Below, piece after piece: positions 1 through 8,776 of a DNA stretch of 64,000 nt (the stretch's first letter is position 1; each line of letters starts with the position of its first letter). Below the pieces are notes generated by a model, which was not told the origin of the DNA, did no database searches, and worked only from the letters and a program-made list of their open reading frames with translations. This stretch comes from Gimesia sp. (GTDB taxonomy: Bacteria > Planctomycetota > Planctomycetia > Planctomycetales > Planctomycetaceae). A program made the position numbers and the translations under genes. The stretch covers positions 540,073-604,072 of the forward strand of contig PAJV01000076.1 in assembly GCA_002706765.1 (NCBI GenBank), written 5' to 3'.

Positions 1-339
1 AACCGGTATGATAAACTGATCATGACGGGAGCCTTTACTCCGACAGAGGTATTAACGGCCTGGGAAGCAGGCGCAGATATCATCAAAGTCTTTCCGGCTT
101 TTGTGGGAGGGCCCGCCTATCTGAAAGCCCTGCATGGGCCTCTGCCCCAGATTCCTTTGATGCCCACCGGCGGCGTCGACCTGGAAACCCTGCCCGCTTA
201 TCTGAAAGCGGGCGCCTGTGCCGTCGGACTGGGTAGTTCACTGGTCACAGCCAAAATGGTTGAGTCAGGTGATCTGGAAGGGATTCAGAAACTGACTGCT
301 GAGTATATGGGCAAAATTAAGGAGCTGCGCAAAGGGTAG
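1..339 (+). CDS. eda: 2-keto-3-deoxy-6-phosphogluconate (KDPG) aldolase, 3' part
   Basis: The reading frame is open from base 1 and ends at TAG 337-339, so the 5' part lies outside the window. What is visible is the C-terminal half of a class I KDPG/KHG aldolase barrel. A TP-E motif (GAFTPTE) is followed by IIKVFPA, the segment that follows the Schiff-base region in the family, then PTGGV and the phosphate-binding GLGSSL. The family cleaves KDPG to pyruvate and glyceraldehyde 3-phosphate in the Entner-Doudoroff pathway. Some relatives act on 2-keto-4-hydroxyglutarate or sugar-acid phosphates, and the visible part cannot separate these. The usual PG before the TP-E motif reads TG here, a small deviation. 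The catalytic lysine cannot be assigned with certainty without the upstream half. Confidence 0.85.
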   Translation, partial: NRYDKLIMTGAFTPTEVLTAWEAGADIIKVFPAFVGGPAYLKALHGPLPQIPLMPTGGVDLETLPAYLKAGACAVGLGSSLVTAKMVESGDLEGIQKLTAEYMGKIKELRKG

Positions 340-686
340 ATGGCCTTGCCTGTTCCCGAGGGCTTCCTCTTTAACACAGGAATATTTCTTCGTGTTTTCT
401 CCTGTTGCGCTTCTGTTTCAACCCGAAAGATCGTCTCAAGTCCTACCAACCGAATAGACGATATGCCTAGATAGTCAATCTTCGGTTTACCAGTGCGCGT
501 ATTCCCCTGAGTTGCGTCTCATTCAGTTTGATATTGGCTCAAGTTCGTCGCGAGATGCTGTCAGGGATCGAAATACATGCTTTGTACCCGGTGAATAGAC
601 TGTTAGCAAAATTCACAACTTCTCAGGAGGGACTCCGGGCCGGGATCACAGAAGAATGTGTTCTTCAGGCAGGGAGGTGCATTGGC
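340..686. other. Intergenic gap, nothing assignable
   Basis: These 347 bases separate the aldolase stop from the start of the secreted protein. A frame is open upstream of 687 from about 528, but it lacks a ribosome-binding site and the product would bury its signal peptide. It is therefore treated as leader. A short GAGG/CCTC dyad near 359-371 followed by three T is too weak to call a terminator. The promoter of the 687 gene should lie here, but no convincing -35/-10 pair was identified. Confidence 0.5.
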
Positions 687-2333
687 ATGAGACTATTTAC
701 ATTACTGGTAGTCAGTTGCTTGTTTTGGGGATTCCCCTTGAATTCCGCTTCGGCTGCTGTTTCTACGTCCCCCGTATTTACCAGTAAGACCCAGTTTCGC
801 ATTCCTTATCATTACGATCAGGCTGAAATTGATCGACTCGGTGCGCGGGAAATCAGACTTTATGTTTCCACCGACCGGGGGGTGACATGGAATCATCTGC
901 AGTCGGTTCCTCCTACCACGCGCAAATTTCCCTTTGAAGCCACCCAGGATGGAGAATACTGGTTCTCCGTGCGGACTTTGGATTCCCAAAATCAGCTGCA
1001 TCCGTCCGGTCGTGTGTTTGAGCCCGGTTTACGGGTCGTGATTGATACGACACCTCCACAACTGGATCTCGATCTGCGACAGATTTCCCCGGGTAAAGTT
1101 CAACTGATCTGGAATGCCGAAGATCAGAACCTGGATCCGACCAAACTGGTCCTGGAATACTCCCAGAACGGGAGTCAGAACTGGCAGCGTGTGATTGTCG
1201 CTCCTCATGGAAAAGGTCAGACCACCTGGTCCATTTCGCAAGGCGGCGTCGTGTCAGTGCGGGGTGTGATTAAAGACAGAGCCGATAATACAGGCAGCAG
1301 CCAGAAACAGATTCGGGTCGTTGCCGCGGCCAGTCGTACGACGCTTCCCAAACCCAAGGAAGATCTTCCCGACTTTAACCAGCCGATCGCCCAGGGGACG
1401 CTGCCGGACAACAGCTTGACCCAGACAGAACCGGGGACACTCGCACCTTATTCCGGTGATCACGTTTCACCTCAGCCCACGCAACCCCATGGTTTAGATT
1501 CCCAGACACCCCTGGCGAATCATCAGCTTCCCAGCGTCTTTCCTCAGCAGAACCGATCAGAACAGGTCAACCCGGGGCCGCAGAGTGACCAGGGGCAGGT
1601 TAAAAATCAATTTGTCGCCGATGATCCGGAAAAGCGTCCGAATTACGCCAAGAATCGTTACCCCCAGTCGGCCACACAAAACTGGGCTGCAGAACGCAAG
1701 CAGGTCTTGAACGGGACCAAATTCCAGATCGGATTCGAAGTCGATGAAGTCGGTCCCTCAGGCATCGGTGCTGTGGAACTTTACATTACAGAAGACAATG
1801 GCCAGAAATGGTATAAATACGGCGAAGACGCGGACAAAAAGAGTCCGTTCCACGTCGAAGTCCCCCATGATGGCATCTATGGGTTTTCCTTACGGGTGCG
1901 GAGTGGAGTTGGTTTGGCGGATGCCTTACCCAAGTCGGGTGAGAAACCGGATGTTGTGATTGTGGTGGACCGGACGGCACCTGCCCTGAAATTAAATCCC
2001 GTGGTACAGGGACTGGGTGGAGAAGCGAATAAGGTCACGATTTCCTGGGCCATGAGTGATCAGAACCCTGCTGAGAAATCGATCGCCATCAATTTCTCAA
2101 CGCAACCGGGGGGCCCCTGGGAACCCATCGTGGACTGGCAGGAAGATCAGGGACGGTTTACCTGGTCTGTGCGACCAGGCAACCCTTCGAAATTCTACCT
2201 CCAGGTGATTGCCCGCGATGCGGCAGGCAATGTTTCGCAGGAAGTGACACCAGAGCCGATTATCCTGGATCTGACCAGGCCATCCGGGAGAATCGTTGAT
2301 GTGGAAGTGCTGAGCAAAGCATCTCCCTATTAA
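687..2333 (+). CDS. Secreted protein with two tandem beta-sandwich-like modules
   Basis: The ATG at 687 is preceded by a strong AGGGAGGT (671-678). It opens a typical signal peptide (MRLFTLLVVS then a hydrophobic core, probable cleavage after ASA at residue 23), so this start was chosen over an in-frame codon at 528. The 548-residue product contains one module of about 180 residues twice, near residues 32-215 and 365-545. Matching segments are IRLYVSTDRGVTW / VELYITEDNGQKW, FPFEATQDGEYWFSVR / FHVEVPHDGIYGFSLR and VVIDTTPPQLDL / VVVDRTAPALKL. A Pro/Gln/Ser-rich linker joins them. The TxPxLxL and DxAGN patterns resemble Ig-like or cadherin-like folds of cell-surface proteins. No catalytic motif is visible. 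The role is unknown; it is probably structural or adhesive in the envelope or outside the cell. It is convergent with tatA. Confidence 0.8.
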   Translation: MRLFTLLVVSCLFWGFPLNSASAAVSTSPVFTSKTQFRIPYHYDQAEIDRLGAREIRLYVSTDRGVTWNHLQSVPPTTRKFPFEATQDGEYWFSVRTLDSQNQLHPSGRVFEPGLRVVIDTTPPQLDLDLRQISPGKVQLIWNAEDQNLDPTKLVLEYSQNGSQNWQRVIVAPHGKGQTTWSISQGGVVSVRGVIKDRADNTGSSQKQIRVVAAASRTTLPKPKEDLPDFNQPIAQGTLPDNSLTQTEPGTLAPYSGDHVSPQPTQPHGLDSQTPLANHQLPSVFPQQNRSEQVNPGPQSDQGQVKNQFVADDPEKRPNYAKNRYPQSATQNWAAERKQVLNGTKFQIGFEVDEVGPSGIGAVELYITEDNGQKWYKYGEDADKKSPFHVEVPHDGIYGFSLRVRSGVGLADALPKSGEKPDVVIVVDRTAPALKLNPVVQGLGGEANKVTISWAMSDQNPAEKSIAINFSTQPGGPWEPIVDWQEDQGRFTWSVRPGNPSKFYLQVIARDAAGNVSQEVTPEPIILDLTRPSGRIVDVEVLSKASPY

Positions 2334-2367
2334 GTCTGACCAGGCAGACTGACGGTCGCCCGGCAGC

Positions 2368-2694
2368 TCATGCCTGTTCCGATTTTTCTTCCGCCTTGGG
2401 TTCAGAGTTGGGAACTTCAAACTTGGGCGCTGTGAAATCATCAGATCGTTCTGAGGGAGTCGGGCGTGGTGTTTCAGGTTGTGAATGTGAATAGGATGCC
2501 TGATTCACATCGTCTTCGATACCACTGACGCCTTTTTTGAATTCGACGATTCCTTTGCCCAGACTGCGTGCGACTTCTGGTAAACGCTTACCAAACAGCA
2601 GCAGAGCAATGATGCCGACGATGATCATCTCATAACCGCCGGGCATTCCCAGAAAAGCAGGAACTGGTGTGATGTGTGTGATTGTCTGAAACAT
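2368..2694 (-). CDS. tatA: Sec-independent translocase subunit TatA/TatE (copy 1)
   Basis: This 108-residue protein has the TatA layout: one hydrophobic helix (MIIVGIIALLLFG, about residues 23-35), the hinge FGKRLPE, then the amphipathic helix VARSLGKGIVEFKKG and a charged, proline-rich tail. TatA oligomers form the variable pore that moves folded twin-arginine substrates across the cytoplasmic membrane together with TatB/TatC. The stretch before the helix is longer than in most TatA proteins. The start is supported by AGAGGT about 7 bases upstream. It lies 108 bp downstream of a second tatA on the same strand. No tatC is in the window. A TatB role is less likely because the tail is short, but not excluded. 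Confidence 0.93.
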   Translation of the reverse strand: MFQTITHITPVPAFLGMPGGYEMIIVGIIALLLFGKRLPEVARSLGKGIVEFKKGVSGIEDDVNQASYSHSQPETPRPTPSERSDDFTAPKFEVPNSEPKAEEKSEQA

Positions 2695-2802
2695 TTTCTT
2701 ACCTCTTTTTATGAATAAGGTATTGAGGGGGAAACATCAGTTTGTCCCCCCTGATCCTGGGATCTTGGGGTTGAGAGCAAAACGATTGAAAACAGTCACA
2801 GG

Positions 2803-3009
2803 TCAGCCCGGGGGATTATCCTGTTTCGAGTCTTGCGACCGGATTCGGGAAGATTCGTCCTCTTCGTCGGCTCCCTCTTGTGAGCCCTTCTTGAATTCGA
2901 CGATGCTTCTCCCCAGAGAATTCATGACTCCGGGTAATCGCTTACCAAACAGGAGCAGAATGATCCCTAAAATGATGGTGATTTCAATCCAGCCTGGAAA
3001 GCCAAACAT
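2803..3009 (-). CDS. tatA: Sec-independent translocase subunit TatA/TatE (copy 2)
   Basis: This 68-residue TatA has the compact form usual for the family: short N-terminus (MFGFPGWIE), hydrophobic helix ITIILGIILLLFG, hinge FGKRLPG, amphipathic helix VMNSLGRSIVEFKKG and a short acidic tail. It precedes the longer tatA (2368-2694) on the same strand, and the two were probably co-transcribed or arose by duplication. The shared FGKRLP and IVEFKKG motifs support paralogy. The difference in tail length may reflect different partners, as with TatA versus TatE or TatB. No convincing ribosome-binding site was seen upstream of the ATG, but the protein match is unambiguous. Confidence 0.93.
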   Translation of the reverse strand: MFGFPGWIEITIILGIILLLFGKRLPGVMNSLGRSIVEFKKGSQEGADEEDESSRIRSQDSKQDNPPG

Positions 3010-3450
3010 ACTGTGAGTCCCGTTAACTTCTATGAATCAGTCGAGTAGACGATTACGTTATCTGTGGAGTAATCAGGTTCGTTCGGTGAAATGGTAACAG
3101 AAGAAGACTTCACCGAAAATGAACACCAGCGTAAATGGGATGATTCAATCAGGCATGCTCTGCTGGCGCTGAGGAAAAGACCAGTCGGGAGGTTGTCATT
3201 CCTGTATGATGGCACCTGCGAAAATAGTTCTCGGAGGAGATCCCATGGATGGATATCCACTCGGTTTGCCCGCAGGAGTCGCAGGAGGATTGAGCGGTAA
3301 GTAATTAAATCATAACCTCGCAAACGCGGCTGTCAACAGAATTTAACACCCCAATTCGCGCGAATTCCGATTCTGTCTGATGATCATGCCTGTAAAATTG
3401 CTTTGTATCGACTTCTCAACCTGAACAAGGTCCGGAAATTCGGATTGGAC
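3010..3450. other. Intergenic gap upstream of tatA
   Basis: This 441-base region lies between the start of the upstream tatA and the 3' end of the 3451-4506 gene, both on the minus strand. It should contain the tatA promoter. Two short open frames cross it on opposite strands (about 3030-3323 and 3091-3300), but neither has a recognisable product or ribosome-binding site. No hairpin with a T run was seen. Confidence 0.5.
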
Positions 3451-4506
3451 TTAAATACTTACAGCATCAAGGGATGTTTTCTGTAACAACAGCAACATCT
3501 CCACCCATTGGACCTGTTTTGCAAATGCGTTGAGTTCCGGATCTGCGTTTGCTTCACACTCCTGGCAGCAATCGACAAAAGCATTCAGCAGCCAGCGTTT
3601 ATTCTGGACTAATTTTGTTTGCCAGTCTGCGACATGCGAGAGGCCTGCAAACCGCTCAAACAGAGGCGATACTGCTGCCGGCAGTTCGTCATGCAGCGGA
3701 TGATAGCCGACTACCCTGCTCCAGTATTTGGCATTGGAATAATCGGGTTCGCGGCGGTGCATGATATGATGCCAGTAGTCGCCTGCCCGATGTCTGCCCT
3801 GGCTTTGAACGGACTGTGAATATTCATGGCTTTCTTCGAGATAATCATGCAGGCAGAGCAGACCGGCTTTGAGTGCCGTGGCATCTGCTGCGGATTCAAT
3901 CGAGGACAGATCCTCTCGAGGATGATAATTGCGTAGCAGATCCAGCAGCCATTTTCTGTCAGGTCCGGGCGCAGGGGGTGCTAATGCCGGCAGAGTGCTG
4001 AGTAAATTGTTTTCCAGTGTGAGGGGGTTCTCTGTCTCAATCAGTTGAAAGGATACTTTCTGTTTTGCCAGAAGAATCAATGCCTGCCAGATCTGTTCCG
4101 GAGAGTCCGGCAGATCGTTCAGACTGAGAAAGTCTGTCTTGCGGATCAGAATGACCGCCTGCAGAAGTGGATTCATGGATAACGCGGCCGCCAGCGGAGG
4201 CAGGGTCTGAAATGTCTGAACCAGATATTCTGAATTCGAGAATGGCAGCAGGCCGACCCCTTCCCGAAGCTGATCCCAGTCGTGGCTCAACAGTTGTTCC
4301 AGGTCAGCCTGACTCAATTGAGGGGTATCAACAAAACCGAGATACTCTTCGGTTGCACTTTCGAAGAGGGAAACCAGTTCTGTTCGCGACAGGGATGCGG
4401 GGGATTTCTGCTCCAGTGGAACCAGGCTGATGGGGGAGGTGCCAGACGGGCAGTTCAATGAATCCATCACCTGACGGGGCAGATATAGTTTTATACTTGC
4501 AGACAT
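3451..4506 (-). CDS. Conserved unknown protein with HRREPDYSNAKYW motif
   Basis: This 351-residue, probably cytoplasmic protein has no signal peptide and no membrane helix. The N-terminal half is rich in Leu/Pro and has no motif I recognise. The C-terminal half carries a dense histidine-containing block at about residues 240-275: GRHRAGDYWHHIMHRREPDY, followed by SNAKYWSRVVGYHPL. A cysteine pair (CCQEC) lies near residue 315. This His/Arg/Tyr-rich block looks like an active or binding site. I recall similar blocks in unannotated planctomycete proteins, but I cannot name a family. Flanking genes (tatA, a membrane protein) give no functional clue. The ATG at 4506 was taken as the start; the nearest purine-rich site (AGAAG) is about 11 bases upstream. 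Confidence 0.75.
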   Translation of the reverse strand: MSASIKLYLPRQVMDSLNCPSGTSPISLVPLEQKSPASLSRTELVSLFESATEEYLGFVDTPQLSQADLEQLLSHDWDQLREGVGLLPFSNSEYLVQTFQTLPPLAAALSMNPLLQAVILIRKTDFLSLNDLPDSPEQIWQALILLAKQKVSFQLIETENPLTLENNLLSTLPALAPPAPGPDRKWLLDLLRNYHPREDLSSIESAADATALKAGLLCLHDYLEESHEYSQSVQSQGRHRAGDYWHHIMHRREPDYSNAKYWSRVVGYHPLHDELPAAVSPLFERFAGLSHVADWQTKLVQNKRWLLNAFVDCCQECEANADPELNAFAKQVQWVEMLLLLQKTSLDAVSI

Positions 4507-5256
4507 GACAATCTATCTTCTGAGGACGGGAGAATACTGTTTTGATCAGATAATCAGCAACGCTTCTCAATACAAAAGCATCTCACATTTCACCACAGGC
4601 TCTCACAATCGATTAGGCTAACTCCCAGGCACTGGGAGGGGCACCGGTAAAACGAGACACAGTCGACGATGATCTCATGGTATGAGCGTTTGCAGATTTT
4701 CCTGTGTTTCAGTCTAAATTAACGGATTTCGGACGCCACGGAAAGTCACGCATCTACGGATGCCCATCAGGTCAGGCTTCTGTTCTCACCAGTTTGCCGG
4801 TCGTTTCTTTTGTCCCTTGTTTCTGCCACCCTTTCTGATTGTTGCAGCAGTCCCTGTGGTCAGCACCCATCTCCAGAATGCAGTGGCTGTGAGACATAAC
4901 TGGTTTTTCAAAATCGACTTATTTATCCTGCTTAGTGTTATGAAGCGAGGGCGAGTATGTTTGCTTTATCGTGCTTTCAGGTTTGCCTTCTGAATCGCCA
5001 TGATACTGTACTGGATGTGTACAGGCGGTGTTTTCTACGAAGGATCTTGAGAAAAATCCCAATATCGGCTGGTTAAAATGAAAAATGTGTGAACAATAGA
5101 CACAAATTGACTGACCCGGCATGTTGACCGAATCTTCACGATTGAGTTTGGATCCCATGCTGGTAACTGGTTTGAGCGATAACAAGGGGACCTGTTTGAA
5201 GCTCAGGCTCACTGATTCGACTGGTGATATTTTCACATCACTGGCGGTATTCTTGT
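4507..5256. other. Long intergenic region, divergent promoters
   Basis: About 750 bases separate the divergently transcribed genes at 4506 (minus) and 5257 (plus). A few open frames (about 4760-4993 plus, 4919-5401 minus) lack ribosome-binding sites and recognisable products, so they are not called. The region must hold both promoters. The only structured element noticed is the 17-base perfect dyad at 4622-4638. Confidence 0.5.
4622..4638. promoter_or_regulatory. Short perfect palindrome, possible operator
   Basis: CTCCCAG-GCA-CTGGGAG is a perfect 7+3+7 dyad in the divergent promoter region. It has no T run, so it is not an intrinsic terminator. It lies 116 bp upstream of the minus-strand ATG at 4506. 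A regulator-binding site is possible but unproven. Confidence 0.25.
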
Positions 5257-6606
5257 ATGAACCATATCTTACCTGATTATTATGTAAGTGAGGCAACATG
5301 GTTTTATCTGTCCCTGTTGCTCTCCCTGGCGGTCTTTTTCCGATTTGACCGGATCCTTTCGCTGCGCAATCTTGATCTGGTACTTTTGCTTTCCATCTCA
5401 CCGGGATTGCTGCTTTTAAGTGACCGACCGGTACTGGGCAACATCTGGCTGTTCGCTGGAACAGGATTGTTTGTCATTCGAATGTGCGTTGACTGTTATT
5501 TTCAGCGACGTCCGCGAGGCGAACAGAATCTCAACAGTTTTGGAATGGCATTTCTCTGTATTTCGATCTTCGCCTTTTTCATCGTGCGTGTGTTTACGGA
5601 AATTCCCGCGCCGGAAACCATCCAGACAGTCCGACAGGCAGACAGTCTGCTGAGCATGCAGGATGTCAGTGCCTCTCAACAGCAGACACATCTGGAAGCC
5701 GGCCCCACTGCCCGCCTGCTGGCCGCGCCGGTGGTGCCTCTATCGAATGCAGTTGTCCAGGGAGGCGCTCCCGTAACGAGTATCAGCCCGCCCCTTGATC
5801 ATTCAACGCTGGCTGCGCGGATCATGGCGATCCTGGCGCACGCCTTTGTCATCGTAGGGCTGATCATCATGGGGAAAGTACATTTTGCAGATACGCAGGT
5901 CGGGCTGGCAATGGCGCTGTTATACCTCCTGCTGCCCTGTACTGCCTATGATGTGAGTAAAGCGAACCATGTTTTACCAGCGGCATTGCTCGTCTGGGCT
6001 TTTGTGACCTATAAGCAGCCGATGCTGTCTGGAACTTTCATGGGTCTGGCCTGTGGCGCGATGTTTTTTCCGGTCTTTCTTCTGCCTTTGTGGGCCAGTT
6101 TTTACTGGAAAAACGGTCTGAAGCGGTTTGTGCTTTCCGGCAGTGTGGTCGGAGCGGTTTTGCTGGGCAGCCTGATTCTGACGTCCGTCGATCGGTATTC
6201 CTTTACCCAGCAGACCATCGGGTCCATCGACTGGTCGGTCATCAAATTCGAGGGGGGGCAGCAGATCCCGGGCTTCTGGAGTGCCTATGACTCGGCCTAT
6301 CGGATTCCTGTTTTTGTGGTCTTTGTGCTTTTGATTGTCTGTCTGACGATCTGGCCCCGTCGAAAAAATTTAGGCCATTTAATGTCACATACGACGGCGA
6401 TCATCATTGCCACCCTGCTCTGGTACCCCCAGCAGGGAAGCGTGTATCTGCTCTGGTATCTGCCCATGTTGCTGATGGTGGTCTTCAGGCCGCGCCTGCT
6501 GCATACCACACAAAGCACCGAGGTGGATCGCAATCAACAGGCGAATGAAAAACCGGTTTCCCGTTTCCAGGATTCCGCCACTGTTGTCAGGCATACATCG
6601 CAGTAA
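5257..6606 (+). CDS. Polytopic membrane protein, possible glycosyltransferase-C type
   Basis: This 449-residue integral membrane protein has about ten hydrophobic segments. After an N-terminal pair of helices comes a soluble Gln/Ser/Pro-rich loop (about residues 125-185), followed by further helices and a short cytoplasmic-looking tail. The alternation of helices, DVSKANHVLPAALLVWAF and WYPQQGSVYLLWYLPM recall GT-C-like or polymer-assembly membrane proteins. I see no diagnostic catalytic motif, so the function is open. The ATG at 5257 was preferred over an upstream GTG at 5224 because the protein reads naturally from MNHILPDYY. The stop lies 12 bp from the end of the convergent glycosyltransferase gene at 6619. 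The setting of glycosyltransferase, methyltransferase and GT39-like genes suggests envelope glycan work. Confidence 0.75.
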   Translation: MNHILPDYYVSEATWFYLSLLLSLAVFFRFDRILSLRNLDLVLLLSISPGLLLLSDRPVLGNIWLFAGTGLFVIRMCVDCYFQRRPRGEQNLNSFGMAFLCISIFAFFIVRVFTEIPAPETIQTVRQADSLLSMQDVSASQQQTHLEAGPTARLLAAPVVPLSNAVVQGGAPVTSISPPLDHSTLAARIMAILAHAFVIVGLIIMGKVHFADTQVGLAMALLYLLLPCTAYDVSKANHVLPAALLVWAFVTYKQPMLSGTFMGLACGAMFFPVFLLPLWASFYWKNGLKRFVLSGSVVGAVLLGSLILTSVDRYSFTQQTIGSIDWSVIKFEGGQQIPGFWSAYDSAYRIPVFVVFVLLIVCLTIWPRRKNLGHLMSHTTAIIIATLLWYPQQGSVYLLWYLPMLLMVVFRPRLLHTTQSTEVDRNQQANEKPVSRFQDSATVVRHTSQ

Positions 6607-6618
6607 CGACGTTCGACC

Positions 6619-7683
6619 TCAGCTCTGCTGTGAGAGTTCCTGGCTGGTTTCTTCTGTGGGGATGCCGTCGTTGCTACGCGAAAAGAGCGGTGCTTCATGG
6701 TCTGGAAAATCAAAATTGGTTTTCGTGTTGACGATGAACATGGGACGCGCTCGGACCTGGTCATAAATACGCGTGACGTATTCGCCGAGAATGCCAATTC
6801 CCAGAGCATTCAGTGCACCGAAAAAGGAAGCGGTAATGGTCACCGATGCCCAGCCCGGGATTGCCAGTCCGGTAAACAGCTTATGGTAAAGCACAAAGCT
6901 GATTACGACCGCACACACCACCGCTGAGAGCGCTGCGATCAGGTAAAAGATGGTCAATGGTAAAAATGAAAAAGAGAAGATAGCCGTTTTCGCCAGCCGA
7001 CAGAGATGGATGAAGGAAACACGGGGAGTATCATCATAACGTGCCATGCGTTCTACGCTGACACCGATCTGACGAAACCCGACCCAGGAACGCAGACCGG
7101 GAAAATAGCGATCACGGTCGATCAGTTTGGCAATCTGAATCGCGACTTTGCGATCAATCAATCCGAAATTACCGGCATCTCTGGGAATGGGGGAATTCGC
7201 GATCAGGTTCAGCGTTTTGTGAAACGTACTGAAGGCCCAGCGTTTAAGTACATTTTCTTTGCGCTCGGTGCGAATGGCATACACCACATCAAATCCCGCC
7301 TGCCAGGCTTCCACAAAATCAATAATGGCCGTCGGGCTGTCCTGCAGATCCGAATCCATAATGACAATCGCATCACCGGTCGAATGTAATAACCCGGCCT
7401 GTACGGCTGCCTGGTGACCGAAGTTTTTGGCAAAATGCAGGACTTTCACCCGGGAGTTCAATTCAGCCAGATCATCCAGAATGGAGCCACTTTGATCCGA
7501 GGAGCCATCATTAACAAAGATGATCTCATAGCAGCAACCGAGCTGCTGGAGTGATTCTTCCACCGACTGTAACAACAGGGGGAGGACATCCTGCTCGTTG
7601 AAAACTGGTAGAACGACCGAGATTAAAAACTCGTTGACTGATTTTCGCTTAGCGGAGTTAAATTGCGTAATCGACTGATTCAT
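6619..7683 (-). CDS. Family 2 glycosyltransferase, DPM1/ArnC-like, two C-terminal membrane helices
   Basis: This 354-residue enzyme probably transfers a sugar from a nucleotide donor to polyprenyl phosphate at the cytoplasmic face. Visible motifs are the GT-A start (ISVVLPVFNEQDVL), FVNDGSSDQS, the conserved NFGHQAAVQAG block of the DPM1/GtrB/ArnC group, and MDSDLQDSP, which supplies the metal-binding acidic residues. Two hydrophobic helices follow at about residues 233-300, then the conserved GILGEYVTRIYDQVRARP of ArnC/GtrB-type enzymes. The start at 7683 overlaps the stop of the upstream methyltransferase as ATGA, so translation is coupled. An upstream in-frame codon at 7716 lies inside that gene. 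The product sugar is unknown. Confidence 0.92.
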   Translation of the reverse strand: MNQSITQFNSAKRKSVNEFLISVVLPVFNEQDVLPLLLQSVEESLQQLGCCYEIIFVNDGSSDQSGSILDDLAELNSRVKVLHFAKNFGHQAAVQAGLLHSTGDAIVIMDSDLQDSPTAIIDFVEAWQAGFDVVYAIRTERKENVLKRWAFSTFHKTLNLIANSPIPRDAGNFGLIDRKVAIQIAKLIDRDRYFPGLRSWVGFRQIGVSVERMARYDDTPRVSFIHLCRLAKTAIFSFSFLPLTIFYLIAALSAVVCAVVISFVLYHKLFTGLAIPGWASVTITASFFGALNALGIGILGEYVTRIYDQVRARPMFIVNTKTNFDFPDHEAPLFSRSNDGIPTEETSQELSQQS

Positions 7684-8411
7684 TTGACCAGAACCCCTAC
7701 CAGTGAAAGTCCCCATGGAACTCCCGTCACATGGATCAATTTACGTTCTACCCCGGCACACGACAACAGGCAGCGATTTAAGAACCGCGGGATCCGGGAG
7801 AAGCGTGGTGTCTCATCATTCTCTCGTTTCAATACCCGGTCTGCCCCTCTGCTGATAATGGCGGCTGGCAGGGTAAACGAATTCCAGTGTGTCAGCCATT
7901 TGACCTTGAGACCAGCCTCTTTTGCATTTTGACGAAAATGCTTTTTCGTATAACGACAATAATGCCCCATTTTTCGATCCCAGTCAGAAAAGAGTGAGGG
8001 ATAGGCGGGCACCGTAATGATGATCCCGCCATCATCGGCCAGCGTTTCTGCTGCGTTTTTCAGTAATTGCACGGGATCCTGCATATGTTCCATCACATCA
8101 AGTAACACAACGGCTCTGGCAGAAGCGGGAGCCACTGGCCAGGGCTGGCTTAACTCATGCACGGCGAGATTATTTAATCCGCGGGAACGACCATAATCGA
8201 CTGAATCCTGCATCAGATCAAATCCGGTAACTTCATAACCCATGCGGCTGAACTCAAGCAGATTGCGAGCGGAGCCGATGCCTCCTTCAATGACTGATCC
8301 GGGAGCCGGGAATTCATTGAACAGGATTTCGGTCACCAGCTTTCGCTTGGCAACATGCCACCAGTAATTTTCTTCCAGTTCGATTAATTCAGTAAGATGT
8401 CCCGGGTCCAC
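7680..8411 (-). CDS. SAM-dependent class I methyltransferase
   Basis: This 243-residue protein has a Rossmann-type methyltransferase core. The SAM-binding motif I is a variant (VIEGGIGSARNL), followed by the acidic end of strand 2 (VTGFDLMQDSV) and VVLLDVMEHMQDPVQLL, typical of UbiE/Coq5-like family 11 and 12 domains. The start is a GTG with AGAGA about five bases upstream. Its stop overlaps the start of the glycosyltransferase as ATGA, so both probably act on the same lipid- or glycan-linked substrate. The N-terminal EENYWWHVAKRKLV is typical of methyltransferases in cell-surface sugar clusters. The acceptor cannot be deduced. Motif I reads GGIGSA instead of the more usual GxGxG. Confidence 0.88.
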   Translation of the reverse strand: MDPGHLTELIELEENYWWHVAKRKLVTEILFNEFPAPGSVIEGGIGSARNLLEFSRMGYEVTGFDLMQDSVDYGRSRGLNNLAVHELSQPWPVAPASARAVVLLDVMEHMQDPVQLLKNAAETLADDGGIIITVPAYPSLFSDWDRKMGHYCRYTKKHFRQNAKEAGLKVKWLTHWNSFTLPAAIISRGADRVLKRENDETPRFSRIPRFLNRCLLSCAGVERKLIHVTGVPWGLSLVGVLVK

Positions 8412-8776
8412 GTTATCTCTTTTGATAATAGTAGTCTGTTGATGCTGGACTGTTTCCAGTTTTTCAGTAGCGGCTCACGGGGTCAGGTCCATTTGGTCCA
8501 GGTATCAGAATCGATTTAGTGACGCTAGTGTTAAATGTGATGCGCTCGAAGTAAGAATGATGCTTAGTTAAGGAAATTCAGAAAGACTGCTGGAGTGTGC
8601 CTGAAACAGTCAGGATATCAGTGCGTTTAGGCCAACACCGCATCATTTCTATTCAAATTGGATAAAATAGATCATTTTTAACCGTATGTATTTTACCTGT
8701 GTTGCTTATGTTGTCTATAGTGTTGTGTGAGTAAGTGGCGTAACGTGTCAATTGCATGTAAATATGTGGAGTATTG
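8412..8776. other. Divergent intergenic region with degenerate repeat
   Basis: This 365-base region lies between the divergent methyltransferase (minus) and GT39-like (plus) genes. The left part contains a degenerate copy of the dispersed palindromic repeat (8452-8545). The rest is AT-rich and should contain the promoters of both operons. Confidence 0.5.
8452..8545 (+). repeat. Dispersed palindromic repeat, degenerate copy D
   Basis: The segment reads CCAGTTTTTCAGTAGCGGCTC on its left side and GTGACGCTAGTGTTAAATG on its right side. These match the left and right arms of the clear copies at 14150 and 15175 with several substitutions and a longer centre. It is oriented like those copies and sits between divergent genes. 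Confidence 0.55.

Noticed and set aside
528-686. Upstream extension of the secreted protein
   Set aside because: The ATG at 687 has a strong ribosome-binding site and starts a signal peptide, so the extension would block export.
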